Shown here: positions 24,869 to 32,442 of the stretch, piece by piece
Numbering within the stretch: position 1 is the first letter of the stretch
How the letters are laid out: every line of letters begins with the position of its first letter
NCBI GenBank assembly: GCA_018662075.1
Contig: JABJGX010000011.1
Span: 1 to 43,407, forward strand
Direction of reading: 5' to 3'
Length of the DNA stretch: 43,407 bases
Source: Candidatus Peregrinibacteria bacterium
GTDB taxonomy: Bacteria > Patescibacteriota > Gracilibacteria > Peribacterales > Peribacteraceae
Notes under the pieces: model-generated
What the model was told of the DNA's origin: nothing
What the model saw: only the letters and a program-made list of their open reading frames with translations
The model's database searches: none
Position numbers and translations under genes: made by a program

Positions 24869-25210
24869 ATGGATACCATCCTCATTCAGGACCTTAAAGT
24901 TTCAACTCATATCGGTATTACCGAAGAAGAACGTGCAGACAAGCAAGAGCTAAAAGTATCAGTGTGGATACGAACTGATATACAAGCGATTGCAAAATCT
25001 GATGATATCAACGATGCAATTGATTACGCAGAAGTAGCCCTAAAAATACAAGAGCTGGGAGAAACAGAACGAAAAACGTTAGAACGATTCGTCGAAGACA
25101 TTGCACAAATGATTCTTGATACATTCTGCACAGAAGATGTATCTGTATCCGTTGATAAATTTGCCCTGCCTGATGCAGAGCGTGTTGCCATTACTATTAA
25201 CCGACCATAG
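24869..25210 (+). CDS. folB: Dihydroneopterin aldolase
   Basis: A 113-residue FolB. It has DTILIQDLKVSTHIGITEEER at the N terminus with the conserved GITEEER-type loop, DAIDYAEVALKIQEL, the ERFVEDIAQMIL helix carrying the active-site Glu/Lys region, and a final strand ending TINRP. It converts dihydroneopterin to 6-hydroxymethyl-dihydropterin and glycolaldehyde in folate synthesis. It is tightly packed in secD-folB-folK-folE. Its TAG stop overlaps the apparent ATA start of folK. Confidence 0.92.
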   Translation: MDTILIQDLKVSTHIGITEEERADKQELKVSVWIRTDIQAIAKSDDINDAIDYAEVALKIQELGETERKTLERFVEDIAQMILDTFCTEDVSVSVDKFALPDAERVAITINRP

Positions 25211-25668
25211 CATCTGTTTTTATTGCTATTGGCAGTAATATTGATGCAGAACAGAACATGAAAACCTGTGCAGAGATGTTACGAACACAGTTTCCAGACA
25301 TTGTATTTTCTGGTGTATACCAAACTGCTGCCAGGGACGTCGAAGACCAGGACGATTTCTTAAACTGTGTAACACAATGTAACACACAGAAAAGTCCGGA
25401 AGAGGTACACAGCATTCTTCTGCACATAGAAAAGACATTGCAGAAAAGCGTACCGTACCTCAAAGGTCCACGGACAATCGACTTAGATATTCTTCTCTAT
25501 GATGATCTGCACATAGATACTGAAACCCTAGAAATCCCACATCCTCGCATGCAAGACCGTCGTTTTGTACTAGAGCCCCTGTGCGAACTATCTGGTGACC
25601 GTACATGGAAACACGCACTCAAAAAAACTCTCGATCAATCCTGCCAGAAGACAGATTTAAGCCTATAG
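25207..25668 (+). CDS. folK: 2-amino-4-hydroxy-6-hydroxymethyldihydropteridine diphosphokinase, apparent AUA start
   Basis: FolK transfers pyrophosphate from ATP to 6-hydroxymethyl-dihydropterin. The first ATG in frame is at 25258, but the conserved N-terminal strand and motif (SVFIAIGSN) are encoded upstream of it. Between the in-frame TAA at 25198 and this motif there is no ATG, GTG or TTG. The only plausible start in the expected place is ATA at 25207, overlapping the folB stop as ATAG. Starting there gives 153 residues, normal for FolK. Downstream features fit: DFLNCVTQ and the ATP/Mg signature GPRTIDLDILLYDD followed by IPHPRMQDRRFVLEPL. A sequencing error is possible but an ATG here would destroy the folB stop. 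Confidence is for the gene; the start is less sure. Confidence 0.85.
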   Translation: MASVFIAIGSNIDAEQNMKTCAEMLRTQFPDIVFSGVYQTAARDVEDQDDFLNCVTQCNTQKSPEEVHSILLHIEKTLQKSVPYLKGPRTIDLDILLYDDLHIDTETLEIPHPRMQDRRFVLEPLCELSGDRTWKHALKKTLDQSCQKTDLSL

Positions 25669-25679
25669 TAAGCCTCTCT

Positions 25680-26219
25680 ATGGAAGATTCCTACCGACAA
25701 ATACTACAAGGCATTAATGAAGATCCTACTCGTGAAGGGCTCCTAAAAACCCCTGCTCGTGCTGCTGCATCTATGAAAGAGCTGACGAGTGGTTACGACC
25801 AGGATCTAGAAACCGTAATCAATGGTGCCCTATTTAAAGCAGAGACGGACGGAATGGTTATCGTCAAAGACATTGAATGCTACAGCCTCTGTGAGCATCA
25901 TCTGCTTCCGTTTACAGGCAAGGTCCACGTTGCTTATGTCCCAGATAAGCACATTTTAGGGCTTTCTAAGGTAGCACGAGTCGTCGAGATGTATGCAAGG
26001 CGCCTACAGACACAAGAACGTCTTACACAACAGATCTGTGATGCACTAGAGGAAGTATTACAGCCAAAGGGTATTGGCGTGATTATCGAAGCGAATCACT
26101 TCTGCATGATGATGCGCGGAGTCCAGAAGCAGCACAGCATTGCGATCACCTCTTCTGTGAAGGGTCTTATCAAGAAAGACCCAAAGACCCGTGAAGAATT
26201 CTTAAAGCTTATTTCTTAG
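25680..26219 (+). CDS. folE: GTP cyclohydrolase I
   Basis: A 179-residue FolE starting MEDSYRQILQ, 11 bases after folK. A start at 25605 would add 25 residues inside folK and is rejected. Zinc ligands are visible as Cys71 and His74 in CEHHLLPF and Cys142 in HFCMMMRG. GKVHVAYVPD, LGLSKVARVVEMYARRLQTQERLT and the QKQHSIAITSS end complete the family pattern. It converts GTP to dihydroneopterin triphosphate, the first step of pterin synthesis. The folB-folK-folE set covers the pterin branch; folP and folC are not in the window. Its end overlaps the convergent gene by 4 bases. Confidence 0.95.
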   Translation: MEDSYRQILQGINEDPTREGLLKTPARAAASMKELTSGYDQDLETVINGALFKAETDGMVIVKDIECYSLCEHHLLPFTGKVHVAYVPDKHILGLSKVARVVEMYARRLQTQERLTQQICDALEEVLQPKGIGVIIEANHFCMMMRGVQKQHSIAITSSVKGLIKKDPKTREEFLKLIS

Positions 26220-26878
26220 GCAGCAAGTGTAGCAGGAGCACTGGCGTTCTTCTTTCTTTCTAGGCCTTCAAAGTCTCCTTCGCGAACAAGTGATCTATCA
26301 GCCTCGCTCATTGGTAGTGCCGCTGTAATTTGCTTGTACTCCGCAGAAAGAAAATCTGTTTCTCTTTGCACACTTATTGCTGCAGCCTCTCGTACCTCTC
26401 GTGCATCGAACTCCTTACCGTTTATGGTTACCTCCTCCTGGTTTGCATCAGCTGACTGACGTGTGTGCTCCTCTTCATGATCCGCAATGTCGGCAGCAAC
26501 AGTTGTATCAATAATAGAGTCTCCACTTGTCGCTCGAATAGACTGGCTATCTATCCACACTTTGTCTGTTCCAAGTTGCGCTTGTCCCGCGACACCTGCG
26601 TCTAACTCTTTCATAGTTACAGCATTGCCAATAGAAGACCTGATATCTTTCGCTGCCTCATCTAAGTAAGTAGCAACATCCTCAGGTGCAATGTTTTCCA
26701 AAGCGTCGGTTAACTCATCTCGAACGTCATCTGAAATGTCTGCTGTAGCCTCCGCAGAAGTTGCCTCACGTACTTCGCGAGCCTTCTTTTCAAGGTCTGC
26801 TGCAAGTGCTGCAGAACTTTGTTCATTACCATCTACTACGTCTTCGTAAAGTGCCGATGCTGTATCAAGTGATGTCAT
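26216..26878 (-). CDS. Hypothetical protein with HEEEH motif, 220 aa
   Basis: An acidic, Ala/Asp/Glu-rich soluble protein. The first ~100 residues are helical. A middle part KVWIDSQSIRATSGDSII leads to TTVAADIADHEEEHTRQSAD, with HEEEH at 134-138. This resembles the HELxH(x)xQ arrangement of some zincin-like domains, where a strand precedes the motif and a helix with a Glu follows (EFDAREVREAAAISV). There is no signal peptide or membrane segment. A metallopeptidase-like function is possible on the motif alone; otherwise unrecognised. It lies 91 bases downstream of folA on the same strand and converges with folE. Confidence 0.65.
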   Translation of the reverse strand: MTSLDTASALYEDVVDGNEQSSAALAADLEKKAREVREATSAEATADISDDVRDELTDALENIAPEDVATYLDEAAKDIRSSIGNAVTMKELDAGVAGQAQLGTDKVWIDSQSIRATSGDSIIDTTVAADIADHEEEHTRQSADANQEEVTINGKEFDAREVREAAAISVQRETDFLSAEYKQITAALPMSEADRSLVREGDFEGLERKKNASAPATLAA

Positions 26879-26969
26879 GACCCATAGTTAAAAGCATCCA
26901 GAGTAGAGACGCGACCCCTGCAATACCTGAAGTATAAAAAGTACTGTTTTTTAGCTTAAATAAGCCATT

Positions 26970-27482
26970 TTATAAGTGCAGGCGATCTGCCTTTTTGTAC
27001 GTAAAGAACGTACATGCCATCTTATGTTCTGCATCGACTGGGTGGTCTGCCCTTGTCACCTCTTCCCATTCAGGGCCAATAGTCGGAAACTCTTTATCCC
27101 CCTTAATCCACGCATGAACACGAGTGAAATACAGATAATTTGCTATCGGAATAGCATGTTTATAGATCTCTGCTCCACCGATTATAAATATTTCTTCTTT
27201 CTCATCTTTTTGTGCATACATAATGGCCTCCTCTAGTGTCGACGCAACCTGCGCACCCTCTGCCTTATAGCTTCCATCCCTACTCACCACAATATTCGTA
27301 CGCTTTGGTAGAGCACCACTCGGTAGCGACTCAAAAGTTTTACGACCCATAATAATTGGATGCCCGGAAGTCTTTTTTCGAAAATGTTTCAAGTCATCAG
27401 GAAGATGCCATGGGATATCGTTCTCACGACCAATAACATTATTCTCCGACGCCGCAACAATTATTGAAATACGCATGCGCAC
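26970..27482 (-). CDS. folA: Dihydrofolate reductase
   Basis: A 170-residue DHFR. It has ISIIVAASENNVIGRENDIPWHLPDDLKHFRKKT with the substrate Asp in PWHLPDD, PIIMGRKTFESLP, TNIVVSRD, and the NADPH-binding IFIIGGAEIYKHAI. It reduces dihydrofolate to tetrahydrofolate and recycles the dihydrofolate made by ThyA, whose gene ends one base upstream. The start may be the first Met (27482) or the one two codons later. Confidence 0.95.
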   Translation of the reverse strand: MRMRISIIVAASENNVIGRENDIPWHLPDDLKHFRKKTSGHPIIMGRKTFESLPSGALPKRTNIVVSRDGSYKAEGAQVASTLEEAIMYAQKDEKEEIFIIGGAEIYKHAIPIANYLYFTRVHAWIKGDKEFPTIGPEWEEVTRADHPVDAEHKMACTFFTYKKADRLHL

Positions 27483-27483
27483 A

Positions 27484-28314
27484 CTATACAGCGATTGGCG
27501 CTTTAATCCCAGGGTATGGATCGTACTCAGTTACTTCTATGTCGTCGTAGGTAAAGTCGAACAAGTTTTTCACATCAGGATTAAGTTTGAGCTGTGGAAG
27601 CGCGCGAGGCTCTCTTTCCAGTTGTGTAAGCGCTTGTTGCATATGATTACTATACAAATGCACATCACCAAACGTATGCACAAAGTCTCCGACCTGAAGT
27701 CCACACTCCTGTGCCACCATGTGTGTCAGCAATGCGTACGATGCAATATTAAAAGGAACACCAAGGAAGATGTCTGCAGACCGCTGATACAACTGGCAGC
27801 TTAACTTTCCATTAAGAACATAAAACTGAAAGAAGCAATGGCACGGAGGAAGTGCCATCTTTCCATTTGCAGCATTCTCGCTAGGACTTATAGATGTATC
27901 TGGTAAAAACTCCGGGTTCCATGCACTGACTATCATTCTTCTCGATGTCGGGTTCGTCTTAATCTCATTTAAAACCCACTTCACTTGGTCAACACCATTA
28001 AAGTCTCTCCACTGCTTTCCATACACAGGCCCCAAGTCTCCATCTGGCGTCGCCCATTCATCCCAGATCTTCACACCATTCTCTTGTAAGTATGCGATAT
28101 TGGTATCTCCTTTTAAAAACCATAGAAGCTCGTGTGTAATAGAGCGCATGTGCACTTTTTTCGTTGTAAGAAGGGGGAAACCTTCTGACAGATTAAACCG
28201 CATCTGTGCACCAAAGAGGCTTACTGTTCCTGTTCCTGTCCGGTCACCCTTCTGGGTACCAGTATCCATAACTTGTTTTAATAGCTGAAGATATTGCTGA
28301 TCTGCATTGTTCAT
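27484..28314 (-). CDS. thyA: Thymidylate synthase
   Basis: A 276-residue ThyA, starting MNNADQQYLQ at 28314. A longer frame to 28554 adds 80 unrelated residues and overlaps the divergent gene, so it is rejected. Motifs: GDRTGTGTVSLFG for phosphate binding, FPLLTTKK, WFLKGDTNI, GPVYGKQWR, the catalytic Cys158 in LPPCHCFFQF, SADIFLGVPFNIASYALL and DVHLYSNH. A short insertion precedes the catalytic Cys compared with E. coli. It methylates dUMP to dTMP using methylenetetrahydrofolate and forms an operon with folA. A likely -10 (TATGCT, complement of 28323-28328) lies 8 bases before the start. Confidence 0.96.
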   Translation of the reverse strand: MNNADQQYLQLLKQVMDTGTQKGDRTGTGTVSLFGAQMRFNLSEGFPLLTTKKVHMRSITHELLWFLKGDTNIAYLQENGVKIWDEWATPDGDLGPVYGKQWRDFNGVDQVKWVLNEIKTNPTSRRMIVSAWNPEFLPDTSISPSENAANGKMALPPCHCFFQFYVLNGKLSCQLYQRSADIFLGVPFNIASYALLTHMVAQECGLQVGDFVHTFGDVHLYSNHMQQALTQLEREPRALPQLKLNPDVKNLFDFTYDDIEVTEYDPYPGIKAPIAV

Positions 28315-28355
28315 AGGAAAGAAGCATAGCAGATCAATTTGGGAGAAAAACCTTT

Positions 28356-28384
28356 TTGCTGAGAATAGGAAAGTAAGGTATAAT
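28356..28384 (+). promoter_or_regulatory. Promoter of the 179-aa gene
   Basis: TTGCTG (28356-28361), 17 bases, TATAAT (28379-28384), then ATG at 28401: a near-consensus sigma-70-type promoter with a leader of about 10 bases. It is a good model for the short-leader genes in this genome. Confidence 0.7.
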
Positions 28385-28400
28385 ATACATACAAACACAC

Positions 28401-28940
28401 ATGGATCACGAACAGCACGCACCACAGTTAGAATCTGAGCCAGCTCCGAATGAGCCAGGGGATAACGTCGTAGAAAAATTAACAGAATCCACTGCAGATA
28501 ACATTCGAAACGTTGAAGGTCAAACAGAGGTACCGGTATATGTCTATGCGACAATGGATACAGCAGGAAACAAAATTATTCAAATCACCGATGAAGATGC
28601 AGATTTTCAATTGCAATTTTCCGGTGAGCTTTCGGATGAAGACGCTGCAGCTCTCGATTCTACACTGCATTTTGAGGGAAAACTCACTGCTATTGAGCCG
28701 CAGAGTCAGTCTCAATCTTTCAATGAAAGCTTTGGCCTTACAGAGAGCTGGGGAAACTGGGGTGACGCATTCATGGACAATAGGTTTGATTACTTTGGCC
28801 AAGCGACGCTTAGGCTCTCAGAAGACTTTACACTACCACCGACGCTGGAAAAATATCTTGTAACAGATGCAGATCAAGAACACCCTATAGACAGAGAGTT
28901 CTTACAAGACTCAATAGAGTTTCAAAAGATGCAAGAGTAA
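28401..28940 (+). CDS. Hypothetical acidic protein, 179 aa
   Basis: A soluble, strongly acidic protein (MDHEQHAPQLESEPAPNEPG...). The first ~40 residues look disordered. The middle has beta-like segments (VPVYVYATMDTAGNKIIQI, FQLQFSGELSDED) and the end is mixed, with a Gly/Trp-rich stretch SWGNWGDAFMDNRFDYFG. There is no signal peptide, membrane helix or known motif. It has its own strong promoter. It is divergent from thyA and convergent with the CcdA gene (1-base gap). I do not recognise it. Confidence 0.65.
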   Translation: MDHEQHAPQLESEPAPNEPGDNVVEKLTESTADNIRNVEGQTEVPVYVYATMDTAGNKIIQITDEDADFQLQFSGELSDEDAAALDSTLHFEGKLTAIEPQSQSQSFNESFGLTESWGNWGDAFMDNRFDYFGQATLRLSEDFTLPPTLEKYLVTDADQEHPIDREFLQDSIEFQKMQE

Positions 28941-28941
28941 T

Positions 28942-29802
28942 CTACTGACTTGGAACAGAGACCTCATCCCCAAATAGCTTTGTTTCAAGCTCTACTCCAA
29001 TATTACCAAAGCTTGTATTACTCACCAAGAAAGACTCTATACTGCGTAGCCATCCATAGTTTAGCGCGAGCGCTGTGACAATAAGAATGGCACCAGACAC
29101 CTGTTTAATGCGTCCTGAATACTGGGAGATCTTCCGAGAGCTTTGCACTGCTGCCTGTCCACCGTATCCAATAATAGTCAGTGGAATTGCCGTTCCAATA
29201 CCATAAGCAAGTAAGAGAAGCGCTGACTGAATGCCTGGCTGGTCTTGTACCAGTGTCAGTGCAAAACCAAGAGCAGGCCCTGCACACGGAACCCATACAA
29301 GCCCCATCGTAAGTCCGATGATGAATGCAGTGATGGGATTGTCTTGTCCTAGTTCTCCACTCGCTTTTTGTTGTACGTTTGTACCAAGCTGTTGAATGCG
29401 CGTTGCAACCCATCCACCAACCTCCATAAGAGTAGCCCCTATGGTCTGCGCAATTGTCATAACTATCCAGCCATCGCTATAGTAGAAAAATCCTCCAAGC
29501 ACTGCTCCGGTTAATTGCAATTGCTTATTGTGAGTAAGAAAACCAAGTCCAAATAACAATAGAATATAGTACGTCGTAACACGAATGTAATCCGTGAGAC
29601 CAACAAACTGCTGAAGCAGTGTTGCAAGCAAGAACGTAAACCCAACAAAACTAATAAGCATACCAACAATGGTATACAAAGGACGCAACTTACTCTTTCC
29701 AGCAATAGAGACCCCAAGAACGATTGGAACCAAAGGGAGAATGCACGGCAGAAGAATGGTTAACATTCCTGCCACAAACATGGTGATATATAAACTCGTC
29801 AC
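28942..29802 (-). CDS. CcdA/DsbD-type transmembrane thiol reductant transporter
   Basis: A 286-residue integral membrane protein with about seven hydrophobic segments. The two redox cysteines sit in the expected motifs: Cys20 in LLPCILPLVPIVLG and a second in GLVWVPCAGPALGFAL. CcdA/DsbD-like proteins carry reducing equivalents from cytoplasmic thioredoxin across the membrane to extracytoplasmic thioredoxin-like proteins. The gene lies 18 bases downstream of a thioredoxin-fold lipoprotein on the same strand, its probable partner. The two would keep exported thiols reduced or support disulfide isomerisation. No cytochrome c maturation genes are nearby. Confidence 0.88.
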   Translation of the reverse strand: MTSLYITMFVAGMLTILLPCILPLVPIVLGVSIAGKSKLRPLYTIVGMLISFVGFTFLLATLLQQFVGLTDYIRVTTYYILLLFGLGFLTHNKQLQLTGAVLGGFFYYSDGWIVMTIAQTIGATLMEVGGWVATRIQQLGTNVQQKASGELGQDNPITAFIIGLTMGLVWVPCAGPALGFALTLVQDQPGIQSALLLLAYGIGTAIPLTIIGYGGQAAVQSSRKISQYSGRIKQVSGAILIVTALALNYGWLRSIESFLVSNTSFGNIGVELETKLFGDEVSVPSQ

Positions 29803-29820
29803 AGAATTATAATACGGTAA

Positions 29821-30399
29821 TTAACCAAGGAGTGCACGTAGCGCAGACTGTGCAGGGAATGACACACGTTCGATTTCTTTTCCACTACCATCAATCAACA
29901 CAAATGTGTCTTGCCCATTCACACCGTACTGCTTACGAAGCTCAGTTGCTGTATCAAAATCAATCTTGTACACAGTACGTGGAAACTTCTCAGCGTTGTA
30001 CCATGACTCTAGTAGTCCGTTATTTTTCTTACATGCAGGACACCACGTTGCATGAAAGAAAAGAACAGATGTCTTTCCGTTACCAATAACACCGTCTGTA
30101 TATGCAGTGTAGCTGCCTTCAGCTGCTACCTCTGTATCCATTTCTTTGTGATCCTCCATTGGCTCTTCTTTCTTCATTTCTTCTTCTTTCATTTCCTCTT
30201 TTTCATCTGCCTTTTCCATTTCTTTTTCCTTTTCGATATCAGCTTCTACTTTAGCCTTTGCCTGCATCTTCTGACGCTCTTCTATAGCATTCACTTGGTC
30301 ACGCGGAGGAGTATCTTCATCTGGCTGAAGTTCTGTTGGAACTTTACAAGCAGTCAAAGTCATCGTAAGGACGAGGAGTGCAAAAAGTGAGTGACGCAT
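29821..30399 (-). CDS. Thioredoxin-fold lipoprotein
   Basis: A 192-residue protein with a lipoprotein signal MRHSLFALLVLTMTLTAC (lipid-attached Cys18). A long charged, Glu/Lys/Met-rich linker (~40-90) is probably a helix or a disordered spacer away from the membrane. A thioredoxin-like domain (~95-192) has the redox motif WCPAC at 119-123 and VYKIDFDTATELRKQYGV. It is expected to work outside the membrane as a partner of the CcdA-type protein encoded 18 bases downstream. It is shorter than full-length thioredoxin but keeps the catalytic helix and final strands. Confidence 0.87.
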   Translation of the reverse strand: MRHSLFALLVLTMTLTACKVPTELQPDEDTPPRDQVNAIEERQKMQAKAKVEADIEKEKEMEKADEKEEMKEEEMKKEEPMEDHKEMDTEVAAEGSYTAYTDGVIGNGKTSVLFFHATWCPACKKNNGLLESWYNAEKFPRTVYKIDFDTATELRKQYGVNGQDTFVLIDGSGKEIERVSFPAQSALRALLG

Positions 30400-30482
30400 A
30401 AGAATGTGTGGGAAAATACAAGTCTATTCTACGAAGAACCATCCAAACTACAAGGGCTATTCAGTACAAAAGGTAATCTGTC

Positions 30483-31145
30483 TTACGAAAGTAATTTTGA
30501 TAGGTCGTTTCTCTTATATACAAGCGAAGAAGGACAATCTTCTTTCAGAGGACAACCAGCACAATTACGGTTAAATGCAGAGCAAACAGCTCTTCCATGA
30601 GCGACCATAAGATGCGAAAGAATGGGCCAATCCTTATGCGGAGTTGCATCCATCATTTCAAGCTCTATGCGATGCTGGTTCTTAGACGCAACAAGTCCCA
30701 TTCTATTGAGCAGTCGTATGTTATGCGTATCAATAGGAATTCCTTCAATGACACCAAATGCAGTCGCAAGTACTACCGCTGCGGTCTTACGCCCCACACC
30801 TCTTAATGTCAGCATACCTTCCATGGTACGAGGAACTTCTCCATTAAAATCTGTGATAATAGTCGCGCATGTTTCCTGAATGGCTCTGGCTTTCACATGA
30901 AATGTTCCGCAACTACGAATGTCATTTTCGAGCTCCTCTGGAGGAACGTTTAAATAATCCTGTGGTACTCGGTATTTTACAAACAATGTTTTGGTGACAA
31001 CATTCACCCGAGCATCTGTGCATTGTGCAGCAAGAATAGTTGCAACAAGGAGCTGCAATGGGTCTTCAAAGTCCAACGTACACTTTGCCTTAGGGTAAAG
31101 CTTTTTCAACTCTTTCAGTACAACATCAACAGTAAGCTTTTTCAT
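30483..31145 (-). CDS. nth: Endonuclease III
   Basis: A 220-residue Nth, a DNA glycosylase/AP lyase that removes oxidised pyrimidines. It has ATILAAQCTDARVN, the helix-hairpin-helix MLTLRGVGRKTAAVVLATAFG with the catalytic Lys, IPIDTHNIRLLNRMGL with the catalytic Asp, and the 4Fe-4S cluster pattern C-x6-C-x2-C-x5-C in CSAFNRNCAGCPLKEDC. Divergent from the exonuclease gene. Confidence 0.96.
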   Translation of the reverse strand: MKKLTVDVVLKELKKLYPKAKCTLDFEDPLQLLVATILAAQCTDARVNVVTKTLFVKYRVPQDYLNVPPEELENDIRSCGTFHVKARAIQETCATIITDFNGEVPRTMEGMLTLRGVGRKTAAVVLATAFGVIEGIPIDTHNIRLLNRMGLVASKNQHRIELEMMDATPHKDWPILSHLMVAHGRAVCSAFNRNCAGCPLKEDCPSSLVYKRNDLSKLLS

Positions 31146-31193
31146 AAAACTAGTATGGCACTAGTGCTTCTTGATCGCTATAGTCAGTCACCC

Positions 31194-31775
31194 ATGTCGA
31201 CCTTCCCAACATTCACCGTTTTCGATACAGAGACCACCGGTCTCGACCCTCGAAAAGGTGATAAAATTATCGAAATTGCAGGACTAAAGATTGTCGACGG
31301 AGAGATTCGTGAAGACTTAAGTTTTGTAAAACTCGTCAATCCTGAACGCACCATTCCATGGGAGGCAAAGCAGGTAAACAAAATATCAGATGAGGCTGTT
31401 GCATCAGAACCGACTATTGACCATATCCTTCCCGAGTTTTTTGAATTTGCAAAAGACACGATCCTCATCGCCCATAATGCAAACTTCGACCTAGGTTTTC
31501 TAGAGGTAGAGAAAGAGCATTGCTGGGGGTATATAGAAGTACCAGAATGCCTCTGTACGATGAGACTTAGCCAGACGCTCTACCCAAGTGAGTTCAGACA
31601 TAACCTCGATGCAGTATCAGCTCGCCTCGGCATAACTATGCCTACGGACCGTCACAGAGCCCTTCCAGACGTTATCATGACTGCTCAAGTTCTACTCAAG
31701 ATGATAGAGCAAGGTAATATTTCTGACATAGAACAGTTGCGAAGAATGGCTGGAAAGAAGAAACTGGTGGCATAA
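31194..31775 (+). CDS. DnaQ-family 3'-5' exonuclease
   Basis: A 193-residue DEDDh exonuclease. It has FTVFDTETTGLDP (Exo I, D and E), LIAHNANFDLGFLEVE (Exo II) and HRALPDVIMTAQVL (Exo III with His and Asp). It is similar to the epsilon proofreading subunit of DNA polymerase III and to related stand-alone nucleases; no polymerase is nearby, so either is possible. I start at the ATG at 31194 because it gives the usual N terminus. An ATG at 31155 would add 13 residues. It overlaps def by one base. Confidence 0.88.
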   Translation: MSTFPTFTVFDTETTGLDPRKGDKIIEIAGLKIVDGEIREDLSFVKLVNPERTIPWEAKQVNKISDEAVASEPTIDHILPEFFEFAKDTILIAHNANFDLGFLEVEKEHCWGYIEVPECLCTMRLSQTLYPSEFRHNLDAVSARLGITMPTDRHRALPDVIMTAQVLLKMIEQGNISDIEQLRRMAGKKKLVA

Positions 31776-32215
31776 TGACCGTCCTTCCAATCATCAAAGG
31801 CGAAGAAACAGAAGTACTGCGAACAAAAGCAGCAACTGTTCTTCAGGTCACAAAAGAAATCCTGAAGCTTATTAAAAATATGGAAGAAACTGTAAAGAAG
31901 GCAGAAGGCCTAGGTCTCGCTGCACCACAGATCGGACAGTCCGTCAGAGTATGCCTAGTTATGCTTCACGGAAAAATGACACCGATGATCAATCCAGAAA
32001 TTACGTGGAGATCAGAAGAGGCTACTGTCATGACCGAAGGATGTCTCAGTCTTCCAAAGATAGAAGTAGAGGTAACACGTCCTGTCGAAGTCATTGTAAA
32101 ATACACAAATAAAAAAGGTCAGGAGCAAGAGAGGCGTTTACATGATCTCGATGCAAAAGTTATGCAACACGAGTTTGACCATTTGAATGGGGTTCTGATT
32201 GTGGATTATCAATAG
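31775..32215 (+). CDS. def: Peptide deformylase
   Basis: A 146-residue Def with the three hallmark motifs: GLGLAAPQIG, EGCLSLP (metal-binding Cys) and QHEFDHLNG (HExxH). It removes the formyl group from nascent N-terminal methionine using a metal ion. Its ATG overlaps the preceding TAA as TAATG, so translation is coupled to the exonuclease. A strong terminator follows at 32265. Confidence 0.96.
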   Translation: MTVLPIIKGEETEVLRTKAATVLQVTKEILKLIKNMEETVKKAEGLGLAAPQIGQSVRVCLVMLHGKMTPMINPEITWRSEEATVMTEGCLSLPKIEVEVTRPVEVIVKYTNKKGQEQERRLHDLDAKVMQHEFDHLNGVLIVDYQ

Positions 32216-32264
32216 AAATCAGACTATTTATATATTAGTTATATCGTATAATATTTATACGTTT

Positions 32265-32300
32265 CAGCCTGCCTCCCTCACCGGAAGCAGGCTGTTTTTT
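32265..32300 (+). terminator. Rho-independent terminator after def
   Basis: A perfect 8-bp stem CAGCCTGC / GCAGGCTG (32265-32272, 32287-32294) with a 14-base loop, followed by six T. It separates def from the gatB promoter. Confidence 0.9.
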
Positions 32301-32320
32301 CATGCAATTTATAGAAGTTT

Positions 32321-32329
32321 TGGTACAAT
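32321..32329 (+). promoter_or_regulatory. Extended -10 promoter for gatB
   Basis: TGGTACAAT (TG-N-TACAAT) lies just 10 bases before an ATG at 32339 but 90 bases before the real gatB start at 32419. No clear -35 is seen. Its distance suits a start at 32339, supporting the idea that gatB once began there. Confidence 0.5.
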
Positions 32330-32338
32330 CATTATGAA

Positions 32339-32431
32339 ATGACTCCAGACTTAGAAGTAATTACCAGCCTTCGCCTCTGGGCTACGGCCGGCAAGTCGGC
32401 CTCACTCACCCAACTATTATGCCAGAATTAG
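32339..32431 (+). other. Short upstream frame (30 codons) overlapping the gatB start
   Basis: It begins ATGACTCCAGACTTAGAAGT, so its first residues (MTPDLEVIT) echo GatB (MPELEVIIG). It then runs through the palindromic repeat in another frame and ends in TAG 10 bases inside gatB. It is probably a decayed copy of the gatB start. It could act as a leader peptide coupled to gatB translation. Confidence 0.4.
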
Positions 32432-32442
32432 AAGTAATCATC
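32345..32442 (+). repeat. Direct repeat of the gatB start flanking a palindromic insertion
   Basis: Positions 32345-32365 and 32422-32442 match at 18 of 21 bases (CCAGAcTTAGAAGTAATtAcC against CCAGAaTTAGAAGTAATcAtC; differing bases in lower case). Between them lies the palindrome at 32367-32395. The layout resembles an insertion with target duplication, or a duplication driven by the repeat. Confidence 0.65.
32367..32395. repeat. Dispersed palindromic repeat upstream of gatB
   Basis: It begins GCCTTCGCC, continues with GGGCTACGGCCGGCAAG, and aligns with the minus strand of the element in uvrC (8501-8534), sharing GCCTTCGCC, GGCTnCGGC and GGnCAAG in order. It is GC-rich in an AT-rich leader. 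Confidence 0.6.

Noticed and set aside
27484..28554. A 356-aa form of thymidylate synthase
   Set aside because: The first 80 residues match no part of ThyA and run over the promoter and start of the divergent 179-aa gene; Met at 28314 gives the standard N terminus.
31023..31775. A 250-aa form of the DnaQ-type exonuclease
   Set aside because: The N-terminal 57 residues lie over the nth gene in antisense and do not look like a protein domain; 31194 is the expected start.
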